A stretch of 64,000 nucleotides of DNA from Eutreptiella sp. 'Long Island Sound 2002' (Eukaryota; Euglenozoa; Euglenophyceae; Eutreptiales; Eutreptiaceae). The notes under the pieces are model-generated. The model was given only the letters and a program-made list of their open reading frames with translations, was not told the DNA's origin and did no database searches. The position numbers and the translations under genes were made by a program. Positions 55,603 to 64,000 of this stretch are shown in pieces. Numbering within the stretch: position 1 is the stretch's first letter; each line of letters begins with the position of its first letter. Location: contig OZ038388.1 of assembly GCA_964036045.1 (NCBI GenBank), positions 9,566,733-9,630,732 of the forward strand. Direction: 5' to 3'.

Positions 55603-58549
55603 TGAAGCGGTACCCAGAACCCCATGGCCAGGTTACGGCATACAACCGGTCTCCGGTCCACTAACCCCATGTACGGCGTGTTCCGTGCCGTGAAGCCCCG
55701 CATCGGCAACCGATGCACCGCCAGCGGAGATTTGTGTATCAGAATATCAGGAATCAACAGGGTTTTATTTTCATATTGTTTCCGTCAATTTTTACGTTTC
55801 CGTTCCGATACTCACTGTTTTGACTGCTGGCGGTTGGATCGCGACTTTACCGTAACCGCCAGTTTAACTGTTTATAATGGAAATTTTAACGCTATCCGTC
55901 ACGAAGGCTCCAAAGTCGCCAGGAACTGCATGGATGCTTCCGCAATTTTCATAATTAATACTCGCAACCTTAATCCGAATTTTTCAGGATGTCGAAATCG
56001 GATTTTCGACTTCGACATCCCCGCACTTGATTTGACCTCTTTCAAGTGGACCTACGTGCTTCCGTATGCACGAATCAACTTCCCTTTTATCTTGCCCTCC
56101 ATTTGTCTTAAAGATATGGGCAAAACAAAGTTGATTCGTGAGGCCACTTGTGAAGGTCATATCTCGTGTTGCTTGCGAGTATTGACGATAAGGAAACGTG
56201 GGATGTATTCACAATACTCCTGACGTAATTTAGGAAGCATTATATGCCTTGCGTCTCCACACGTGCGCGCTAGTGTAATGGATCATGGTCAAGAGGGTAG
56301 AGTTTGCGTTACAACTCATTGGCCATGATATTGCGTGCGTTAGGATAACTTTCGAGTGTAGCGCGCAAGTGTTGGTGTTGCATAGGAACTCTCCTTGAGT
56401 TCCTATGAGCGATTGACACAAAGATATGCCCTTGGAGGGGCATGACATACCGTGGTGGGAGCTACATTTTTGGGCAATATGTGGTATGTGCCATGTGTTG
56501 TGTTGTGTGCCCATTTGGCGGGCCCATTGCTCCAAGACAAGCCCGCCAATGGACCTCATATTGTGCGAGGCCCTTCTCCATACTCCCTACGATCAATTGC
56601 GAGCCTAACCTTCGTGAAGGGAAGCTTGAGTGGTGAACCCGAAGCGATGCGTTGGGAGCAAAGTGTGTGTTTTACAATTTTCCATATTTTCATGTGCCCA
56701 CTTGGGAAGTAGCGCTCGTAACCTTTCAGGGCGCCCCAAGTGGAACACATATGTGGGATCGGAGGTCATTGGTGTCAAGTCATTGTGTTTAGAAGGATTA
56801 AGTGATTGCACGATCCAAGCCAAAGATATTATAATATAATTGCGCGCCTTTCAAGGCACTTTTGTGTATCTTTGTGCCAATTTTGCCGTTTTTGGCTCGT
56901 CATGATGTCAAGTGGCGACCGTATATCTCAACGTTGCGCTCAATTGACATCATGACCCAAGTATGTTATAAGGGTACATACTTCGGTCCCCAACATATCT
57001 TGGACCCGGCGAATAACTCTTCTTGGGCTTGGCATACCGTGGCTGCCATGTTGGCGATTTGGGACTATCCCAAATCATGGGCTTACTTGGCGACCCTGCC
57101 ATTCCCAATATCGGAGGAGTTGGGCGACGCCCAAAAGATATGTTGGACCAATATGACTTGATACCAATCCTATGGCACACTCCGGTCCGAGTCGGGCATG
57201 TGCCTCATTTGCCCCAACCATGAGTGTGCGCATTTTTGGCCACTTTGAGCATTTTTCCACTTTTGCTGCCCGCCGTGCACTATGTTCTAACCCTCGTGCA
57301 CGCCGGACGCATGGACCAATGGACCATATATGACATGGGTGTTATGGGTAATGGTCCCCATGGTCCACACACCACCTGGGCGAAGCGGAGCCGCCTGCGT
57401 TAAGGCGCTAGGCCAAATTGAGTATGGGCAATTTTGCCATTTTTGCATTTGTGGACCCAATTGGGATCGTCACCACGCCGAGTGGCATGAAGATCATTGA
57501 GAGCAAAGTGCATGGGAGTCTCGGTTGGACTCCTGGTGAATCACGTATGGAATGGCGGTTCCGATCTCCAAGCCGGCGTGGAGATATACTATTGGGAGCA
57601 CACCAAATTTTGGCTCATTTCAGGCAGCCAAAATGACCCAATTTTGGGACCCGAATTTCCCCCTTCCGTGTGGTCAATTGGCGGCCCCATTTCTCTGAGC
57701 CCATAGGGAACCCAGACCTAAATCCAAGTTGTACACTCAGATATCAGTCCTAGGTCCTGCCTCCTACCCTGTGAGCCATTGGCCTTACCTTGGCCGGGTG
57801 AGCCACGCGTGGGGATGACGCCAATTTTGGTGATTTTGGCATCATGACCCAACATGACTCATCCGTGTTGCCCTGATGCCGGGACCTCAGAGGGAACCAG
57901 GTTGGGTGAGGGCTCCGATGGGCTCGTACTCGAAGGGCATAGGGTCAGTTGCCTCGTCCCTACCTCTGGCGGGTCCAGACGAGGGGTCAATTTCGGGGAT
58001 TTTTGAGTTAATTTCAGTTTGGGCTGAAACAGCCCATTTTCAGCTACCAACTCCGGGGTGATACTGGCGGGGCCATATCTCTGGCTCAGAGTGGAGTTGA
58101 GACCTGCCATTAAGGGAGCATAGGGAGCCACTGTCGGTTGGCCTTGGAGCCCCTTGGTTCTGAGGAACTCGCTTGTGGCTGGGCGGGACACCCCCCCTAT
58201 TGGCAGGGTTTCAGGGATCCGGACTGAGCAGGGCATGGGTTGTGTTTGAGCCCCCGCCCCCATCAGCCACTGAGAGGGTCGGACCTGGGATTGGGATATG
58301 AGTTGGGACTGAGTGTCTATGGTCCTGTGATGCCCTTACCCCAGTCCAGTCTTAACCCCATGTGTACATATCCTGATGTGTTGCTGTACATACTTTCGTT
58401 CCCTCTTTGCAGAGTGGCAAGGATTCTGAAACGCTTTGTCACATGACACAGGCGTATTGATGCCCTTGTGAGCGTAGTGCCTTGCCTGCCTGCTCACCTG
58501 TGCGTGTCACCGCAGCGTCCCGTGGCCGGCCCCTCACGGGAACGCGTCA
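55603..58549 (+). repeat. Element D 3' LTR
   Basis: 2947 bp, TGAAGCGG to GCGTCA. TATA-like box 56830-56838, 13-bp hairpin 56899-56956, 11-bp hairpin 56381-56407. Small ORFs in it are shared with the 5' LTR but carry stops in other family members. Confidence 0.95.
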
Positions 58550-58553
58550 ATAT
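58550..58553 (+). repeat. Target site duplication ATAT, right copy
   Basis: Right-hand partner of 43189-43192, following GCGTCA of D's 3' LTR. Confidence 0.75.
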
Positions 58554-60137
58554 GTTTGGCACCGAAGTATATACCCCCATAACATACTTGAGTCATGATG
58601 TCAATTGAGCGCAACGTTGAGATACACGGTCGCCACTTGACATCATGACGGGCAAGAAACAGCAATATTGGCGAAAAAACACCCAAAAGTGCCTTGAAAG
58701 GTGCACAAATATATTATAATATCTTCGGCTTGGATTGAGTAATCGACCAATCCTTCTAAACACAATGACTTGACACCAATGACCTTCGAATCCACATATG
58801 TGCTCCACTTGGGGCGCTTTGAAAGGTCACGAGCGCTACTTCCCAAGTGGACACATGAATATATTGAAAATTGCAAAATACACACCTTGCTCCCAACGCA
58901 TCGCTTTGGGATCGCCACACAAGCTTCCCTCCACGGAGGTTAGGCTTGCAATTGATCGTGGTGAGTATAAGGGAGGGCCTCGTGCAATATGAGGTCCATT
59001 GGTGGGTGTATCGCTCTTAGCCGAACCCGCCAAATGGGCACGCAATACAACACATGGCACATACAACATATTGCCCAAAAAGGTAGCTCCTCCCACGATA
59101 TGTCATGCCCCTCCAAGGACATAACTGTGTGTCAATCGCTCATAGGAACTCAAGGAAAGTTCCTATGCAACACCAACACTCGCGCGCTACACTCGAATGT
59201 TATCTTAACGCACGCAATATCATGGCCAAAGAGTTATAACCCAAACTCTACCCTCTTGACCATGATCCATTACGCTAGCGCGCACGTGTGGAGACGCAAG
59301 GCGTATACAGCTTCCTAAATTACGTCGGGAGTATTGTGAATACATCCCACGTTTTCTTATTGTCATTCCTCGCAAGCGGGACGAGATATGACCCTCACAA
59401 GTGGCCTCACGAATCAACTTTGTTTTGCCCATATCTCTAAGACAAATGGAGGGCAAGACAAAAGGAAAGTTGATTCGTGCATAGGGAAGCACGTAGGTCC
59501 ACTCGAAAGAGGTTAAATCAAGTGCGGGGATGTTGAAGTCGAAAATCCGATTTCGACATCCTGAAAAATTCGGATTAAGGTTGCGAGTGTAAGATGTGAG
59601 AATTGCGGATGCATCAATGCAATTCCTGAAGACTTTAGAGTCTTCGTCACGGTTTGCGCTAAAATATCTGTATATAACAGTTAAACTGGCGGTTACGCTA
59701 AAGTCACGAGCCAACCGCCAGCAGTCAAAACATTGATTGTCAGAACGGAAGCGTGAAAATTTACGGAAACAATATGAAAATAAAACCCTGTTAATTTCTG
59801 ATATTCTGATGTGTAAATCTCAGCAGGCAACGCATCGGTTGCCGATGCGGCCGCTAATAGCTGAAATGCCCAGGTCTCTCACACAAACACGTCTTGTTAG
59901 GGTTAGGTTGCCGAATCGACGGCTGAAGGCGGTGCTGGGCAGATTGGCGTGAAATAGTAAGATACCGGCAAATGGCAGTTTGCCGGTACATGGTAACATG
60001 CCCCAAGTGGCCGGAATGCCGTCAGGGGGGCTTTACGGCAAGGGACACGCTCCTGCCGGGCTCTCACCGGGCTTCAGCGGGCGTCTTGCCCTCCGTACAT
60101 GCCCCACCATGGTCATGGGGTTCTGGGTACCGCTTCA
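58554..60137 (-). repeat. Element C 5' LTR, outer part
   Basis: The U3-side part of C's 5' LTR, resuming after D. It matches about 28950-30548. Ends TGAAGCGG (minus strand) at 60137. TATA-like box 58710-58718, 13-bp hairpin 58592-58649, 10-bp hairpin 59141-59167. Confidence 0.92.
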
Positions 60138-60141
60138 CCAC
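60138..60141 (+). repeat. Target site duplication CCAC, right copy
   Basis: Right-hand partner of 27389-27392 flanking element C. Confidence 0.75.
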
Positions 60142-60944
60142 CACCCTGGATATGGTGGGCACCACCCTACACGTCGTACGAGTCACTCCGAATCACATGC
60201 GGGCCCTCCAACGAGTGGGCACACACCATGTCCCTTTCCTACAGCACCCGGAGTGGCCCAACAAGTTGGTCCTGGAAGAATAACATGCACACCACAGGCA
60301 CGCGAACCGGACACCCACAGCCAACGGATGGGGAAGTACAAGAGGCGTACAACCTGTTTTGGAGCGCGCACAAACGGCCGCTACCACGGGCACCACCACG
60401 TGGGAACCAGGCCCACCACCGGCTGCCTGAACAAGTGGAGTACGTACCAGGCGTCACGGTTCCAGCAGTACTCCTCCTGGCACCCAACGGACTCAAAACT
60501 ACTTTACGACCCGGAAGAGGGCGCGGCAACTTGTGGATGCTACCGCCGCCCACAGCATGCAACTTCTGTCCACCACCGCTTACGCAAGACAAGCTGACGG
60601 GCACCCCCACCACTTGCTGGAGATGTGGGTCCCAGGCACTAGCCACCCCATGCCCCCTGATCGAGCTACTGGCGCGCTACCACCACATACCGATGGCCCA
60701 CGCTACCCCAGAACAACACCGGTGGCGGCACACAGACTTCGAACGGGCCTGGGAGGAGGACACAGCGACAGTCGCGTGGGGCCCCAGTGCCGCGGCGGAA
60801 TGGAGATTCCACTGGGGAACGTGGGACACCGAGCACCCAGCCATTACCTTCCTTGTACTGGCCAAACACCGCAGCACCACGCCGGAGGCCCCCGCCTACC
60901 CGGTTCAACACCGCTGCACCCAATCCTTACAATCCTGGCTCTGA
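60142..60944 (+). pseudogene. LINE ORF2, C-terminal part
   Basis: Continues the LINE frame from 27392 (TLDMVGTTLHVV) to a stop at 60281-60283. The rest reads best in the frame ending at 60944: EEAYNLFW-like and HHRLPEQVEYVPG segments, then a Cys pattern CNFC...TCWRCGSQALATPC (60560-60660, about CX2CX18CX2CX8C), suggestive of the C-terminal zinc finger of many LINE ORF2 proteins, followed by a Trp-rich end to TGA 60942-60944. Two frames are needed, so it is a pseudogene. Confidence 0.65.
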
Positions 60945-61302
60945 ACATCGCGTGCGCTGGCGTCTCACCAGGATGAAAAATAAAAGTAGGGTAAAACAAC
61001 ACGAAAAAATCTTCTGAATAGCTGAAAATAAAGGTAATTAGCATAAAAAACGCTTAGGCCGAAAAGCGCGCTGCGAAACGCGTAGAAACGCGACAGAAAA
61101 ACTTTCGACCTTAAGTAGGTGAATAGTTAAAGTTGTAAGCACCATAACCGTCGTAAAAGCATAACGCCGTCCCTCTCTTAGTCTAACTAGCCATAGGCGC
61201 AAGGAAAAAAGCGTCACGAGCAGCGCGTAAAACTGGAAATATTTTCGTAGCTCGCCACGACCCCTCGCGTCCCACCCTGTCGCCTTTTTCTTAGTCTTCT
61301 CC
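60945..61302 (+). other. LINE 3' tail and unassigned AT-rich sequence
   Basis: A-rich stretches (ATGAAAAATAAAAG at 60973; GAAAATAAAG at 61023) may mark the LINE 3' end. The remainder to 61302 has no ORF or repeat recognised, apart from GAAACGCG repeats near 61073-61093. Confidence 0.4.
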
Positions 61303-61572
61303 ATGTACCTCCCTCCCCACCATTGTGACAATCACTCCCCTTGCCCTGCAGCTCAGGCGGCGGCCCTGGGGGAAAGCGGTAAACCCCTAGCAATCAACGC
61401 CAACAACTTTGACAACAACCTACTCAAGTACGAGCCCAGGAACACCAGAGCATCGCCGCCAACGCCGCCAACAACTGTTGACACTTATGTCAGCACAAAG
61501 TACATGGTCTTGTTGCTCGCGGGTGTGTTGGGTAGCGTATCATTTTCTTTTATTTCGAAAAACAAATTTTAA
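61303..61572 (+). CDS. Hypothetical 89-residue protein with C-terminal membrane segment
   Basis: Not recognised. The N-terminal half is Ala/Pro/Asn-rich (NANNFDNNLLKYEP), a Pro/Thr-rich linker follows, then YMVLLLAGVLGSVSFSFIS near the C-terminus, a likely tail anchor, and a basic end KNKF. A pyrimidine run ending CAG at 61340-61351 could be a splice acceptor, in which case this is a last exon. It is the only ORF in the window not assignable to a transposable element. Chance is possible at this length. Confidence 0.3.
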   Translation: MYLPPHHCDNHSPCPAAQAAALGESGKPLAINANNFDNNLLKYEPRNTRASPPTPPTTVDTYVSTKYMVLLLAGVLGSVSFSFISKNKF

Positions 61573-61592
61573 ACGGGTTTTGCAGTGGGCTT

Positions 61593-63100
61593 AAAGCAAA
61601 AAAGCAACAGCAAGCACACACAGCACAGCAAAAAGACACCAGAACACGACAGCGCAGCACCACACGACAGCACGGCACCACAGGACACAACACAGGGGAG
61701 CAGGGCGCCACAACAAGCCGACCAACCACAGGGAAGCACACCAGGACACACACAGCAGAAAGCGCATCGGCAGGAAACAAACAACAGGCACAGGCAACGA
61801 CGCAAACAGACAGCAGAGCACGACAGCACACCACCAAACGACAGCACAGCACCACAGACCACAACACAGCGGAGCGGAGCACCAAGACACACCACACCAA
61901 AGCACAGGGCGACGAGCCACACGGGTAGACAGGGACAGCACCACCGAAACATGACACCGGGAGCCACCAGGAGACAACAGTGGACAGCCAAGCCCAACAG
62001 CACACACCCGTACACAACAGGCAACAACACACAACACCAGCCAGCGCCAGAGGGGCGAGAGGGCACCGTACAGGGAGCAACGACACAGGCACACCAACAC
62101 GGCACCACACAAGAGGCGCCATGAAAAGGGACGCACCCAGAAACACGGCACAAGGAACGACAGCACACGGACCCCAGGCAGCACAGCAGGACGACACAAC
62201 ACCGCGCCCAAGGACAGACAGACCACAACACCACGCCACAGCAGAGGACGAGGCAAGACGCGACCGAAGCACCGCAACCAAACAAACAACACAGCACAGA
62301 ACCAAGAGACGCACCACGGCGCGGCAGAGCACCAAACGGCACAGCGCATCAGAAGCAAGCGCAAGAACGCAACGCGACAGGACCACGCCAAACAGCAAGC
62401 CGCACAACGGCCGAGCACCACACAGACCAAAACAGGAGGGACCACCACGGAAAGGCAGGGAACAACGCAAAAAAAAAAACAAGCAGAGAACACAGCAGCA
62501 CGCGACAGCAGAACACAACAACCAAGCACAACACCGCGCCGGACAGCAAGGCACAAAAACCCAGCCAGGCAAAACACACAACGCACCGCAGACCGCAGTG
62601 CCAACAGCAACACACACCAGCACACCCCACAGCCACAAACACACAAATCGACACCGCACCGCACAACCGGCAAAAAAAAACCAAAGCAAAACAAAACAAC
62701 AAACAGGGCAACGGAAAAAAAAGCAGGGAACAAAAAACGGAGGCGGGGTAAAAGAAACAGGGGGGGGGGGGCGGCAAGAAAAAAAAAAGAAAGAAAGAAA
62801 GATAAAAAGGGGGGGGGCGAACAAGACGCCAAAACCCCAGGCACCCCGGGCCGGAAAACACGGAACGCCAAAGACAACGGGGGCGCACAAAGGAAAGAAG
62901 AAAACAAAAACACAGCAAACAGGGCGACCCAAGCCTGGAGGGGGCTGAACAAAGAACAAGGACAAAGCAGCCACAGGAAAAGGTGAGGCGCACCACAACG
63001 CGCCCAAGAGGCCGGCCCGCCCGACCCGGCCAAGCAAAGCACGCACACGCACACACGCGCGGGACCCGGGCGTGCCCGCGCAACCAAAACCCGAGCCCAA
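61593..63100. repeat. T-depleted (A/C/G) low-complexity tract
   Basis: Between 61621 and 63060 I count about 15 T in 1440 plus-strand bases. Composition is A- and C-rich with moderate G, built from degenerate CAGCAC, ACAACA and ACGACAGC units. Two related blocks start about 174 bases apart (near 61645 and 61819). Because every stop codon contains T on plus, and every minus-strand stop needs a plus-strand T, all six frames are almost open. The predicted 516-522 residue minus proteins (Cys/Val/Phe/Leu-rich) and the 322-residue plus protein are by-products of this. Homopolymers G11 (62761) and G9 occur within. Confidence 0.85.
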
Positions 63101-63112
63101 GCATGCACCCTT

Positions 63113-63480
63113 CGTGAACGGCCGTTAAGTGGCCGTTTGAATAATTGCGTGAATTTCACGTGAATTTACCCAAATTGTGAGGTTTTTGGGGGAAAATTTA
63201 AATGCCATATTATTGGTTCATTCCGAGGGATTTGAGGGGCAATAATTCCTCCCCTAGCTTCATTACGCATCATCCAATAAAGGTCCTGCCCCAAAAGCAT
63301 GAATCATGTCCGAACCGTGCCCAAAAAGAGAGGTGCTGAAACCCGGCAAGCCTGTAGCCGATTCACGGCCGTGAATTGACGTGAACTCGTACAAAATTCG
63401 CACGAATTCGCACCAATTTCATACGAATTTCGTACAAATTTCACGTGAATGCACGTGAGTTCATACCAATTTCACCCTTC
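63113..63480. repeat. Cluster of short palindromes (CACGTG, CACGGCCGTG)
   Basis: Contains ATTCACGGCCGTGAAT (63361-63376), TTCACGTGAA at 63155-63164 and 63440-63449, another CACGTG near 63452, and AACGGCCGTTAAGTGGCCGTTT (63117 onward, imperfect). Variations of GAATTCG and AATTTC(G/A)TAC repeat around them at 63395-63440. Non-coding. Confidence 0.6.
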
Positions 63481-63544
63481 TGCACCCCCTCATTTGTCCT
63501 AACGGCCGGGGTACCTCCCCCCCAAAACACCCCTGCAGGCACCC

Positions 63545-63999
63545 TGGCTACAAGCAACATGTGCACATGTGTGTGGGTATGCCTTTGTGTCGGGTGTGTG
63601 GGTTTGTGTGGGTTTGTGTATGGTTGATGGTTGGGTTTGCATGTGGGTGGATGCGTGACTTCCTGTTTGTTTCTACGTGCCGGCGTGCGTCTGTGTGTTG
63701 GTGTGTGTGAGGATGTGGGGGCCACTCGACCACATACGCACACAAATCCGTCCCAAACCTCACACCAACACCAACACACCCACACACACAACCACGGACC
63801 CATGGATACACACCCCCACACAAACACGCACCCACGCGCACAAACCAATCAACACACACACACACACACACACATAGACACACCCACGATGATCCCGCCC
63901 CACACACCTAACCACGACACATCCACTATGCAGGTGTGTGTGCGTATGTGTGGCTCGGCAGTGTGTGGGTGTGGGTGGGGTGGCAGGGCGGTTTGATTC
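63545..63999. repeat. GT-rich then CA-rich simple sequence
   Basis: 63550-63720 is rich in TGTG and GGGTTTGTG; from 63722 the same strand becomes CA-rich, with an uninterrupted AC run at 63852-63874; the end of the window turns GT-rich again. ORFs here are low-complexity His/Thr or Val/Cys strings and are not credible genes. Confidence 0.7.
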
Positions 64000-64000
64000 C

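Larger units (their letters stand above)
43193..58549 (+). mobile_element. Element D, Ty3/gypsy chromovirus-like element inserted in C's 5' LTR
   Basis: 15.36 kb, youngest insertion in the window. LTRs 43193-46138 and 55603-58549 start TGAAGCGG and end GCGTCA. Flanking ATAT at 43189-43192 and 58550-58553 is the 4-bp target duplication. Removing D joins CAAGATAT to GTTTGGCACC, as in the intact LTR copies. Internal deletion and nonsense codons make it non-autonomous. Confidence 0.95.
27393..60137 (-). mobile_element. Element C, Ty3/gypsy chromovirus-like element on minus strand (contains D)
   Basis: Minus-strand element inserted in the LINE ORF. Its own sequence is about 17.4 kb once D (43193-58549) is removed. 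The LTR ends are TGAAGC (at 60137) and CGTCA (at 27393). The flanking host bases are CCAC at 27389-27392 and again at 60138-60141, a 4-bp target duplication. Removing one copy restores the LINE frame. Gag-pol lies at 32009-41273. Confidence 0.93.

Noticed and set aside
60099-60141. Start of the 281-residue ORF at 60099 as a gene start
   Set aside because: The first bases belong to C's LTR. Only sequence from 60142 belongs to the LINE.
61550-63159. Minus-strand ORFs of 516 and 522 residues, Cys/Val/Phe-rich, and a 322-residue plus ORF
   Set aside because: All six frames are open because the tract almost lacks T. Composition is low complexity and no domain is visible, so length gives no evidence of coding.
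1-64000. CRISPR arrays, rRNA, prophage or bacterial operons
   Set aside because: No regularly spaced direct repeats, no rRNA-like blocks and no bacterial gene organisation were seen. Everything recognisable is eukaryotic retroelement sequence.

Overview
The window is eukaryotic repeat DNA with no recognisable host gene. About 60 kb of the 64 kb are four interleaved Ty3/gypsy-type LTR retrotransposons with chromodomain integrases (chromovirus-like) and one split non-LTR (LINE) element. The host lineage cannot be fixed from this sequence. A plant, alga or other protist nuclear genome is plausible. Nothing bacterial was seen: no operons, Shine-Dalgarno-led gene arrays, rRNA or CRISPR.

Layout. 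Element A (plus strand) lies at 595-5036 and resumes at 21219 to about 25790. Its gag is truncated at the 5' side, and it keeps a 3' LTR from 23365. Element B (plus, 5037-21218) interrupts A in the RNase H/integrase region. Its LTRs are about 3 kb (5037-8033 and 18332-21218, the latter short by about 80 nt). A LINE reverse transcriptase fragment follows (about 25830-27392) and resumes at 60142-60944. It is split by element C (minus, 27393-60137), flanked by a 4-bp duplication CCAC. C's own 5' LTR (41653-43192 plus 58554-60137) is split by element D (plus, 43193-58549), flanked by a 4-bp duplication ATAT. Order of events: LINE, then C, then D; and A, then B. The last 3 kb (60945-64000) hold the LINE tail, one small hypothetical ORF, a 1.5-kb tract almost free of T on the plus strand, a cluster of short palindromes, and GT/CA-rich simple sequence.

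Genes. B, C and D are one family. Each has a very long Gag: a conserved MVNW-start N-terminal domain, an Ala/Glu coiled coil, a Pro-Gly-rich spacer, a second coiled coil, a capsid-like domain, a variant zinc knuckle and a Lys-rich tail. Gag is followed in the same frame, after a single UAG, by Pol: protease DTGA, a linker domain, RT with a VDD core, RNase H, HHCC/DD35E integrase and a chromodomain. A is a divergent relative with the same order and a UAG in the equivalent position. Every copy carries nonsense, frameshift or deletion damage, so none looks autonomous, but comparing copies shows the ancestral plan. LTRs start TGAAGC and end in CA, with a polypurine tract directly before the 3' LTR. 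They share a TATA-like box followed by a perfect 13-bp hairpin.

Most notable: the conserved gag-pol UAG with a shared downstream context, the T-depleted six-frame-open tract at 61593-63100, a conserved 40-codon hydrophobic ORF between pol and the polypurine tract, and a leader with a conserved hairpin but no ordinary tRNA primer site. All alignments and counts were made by eye.
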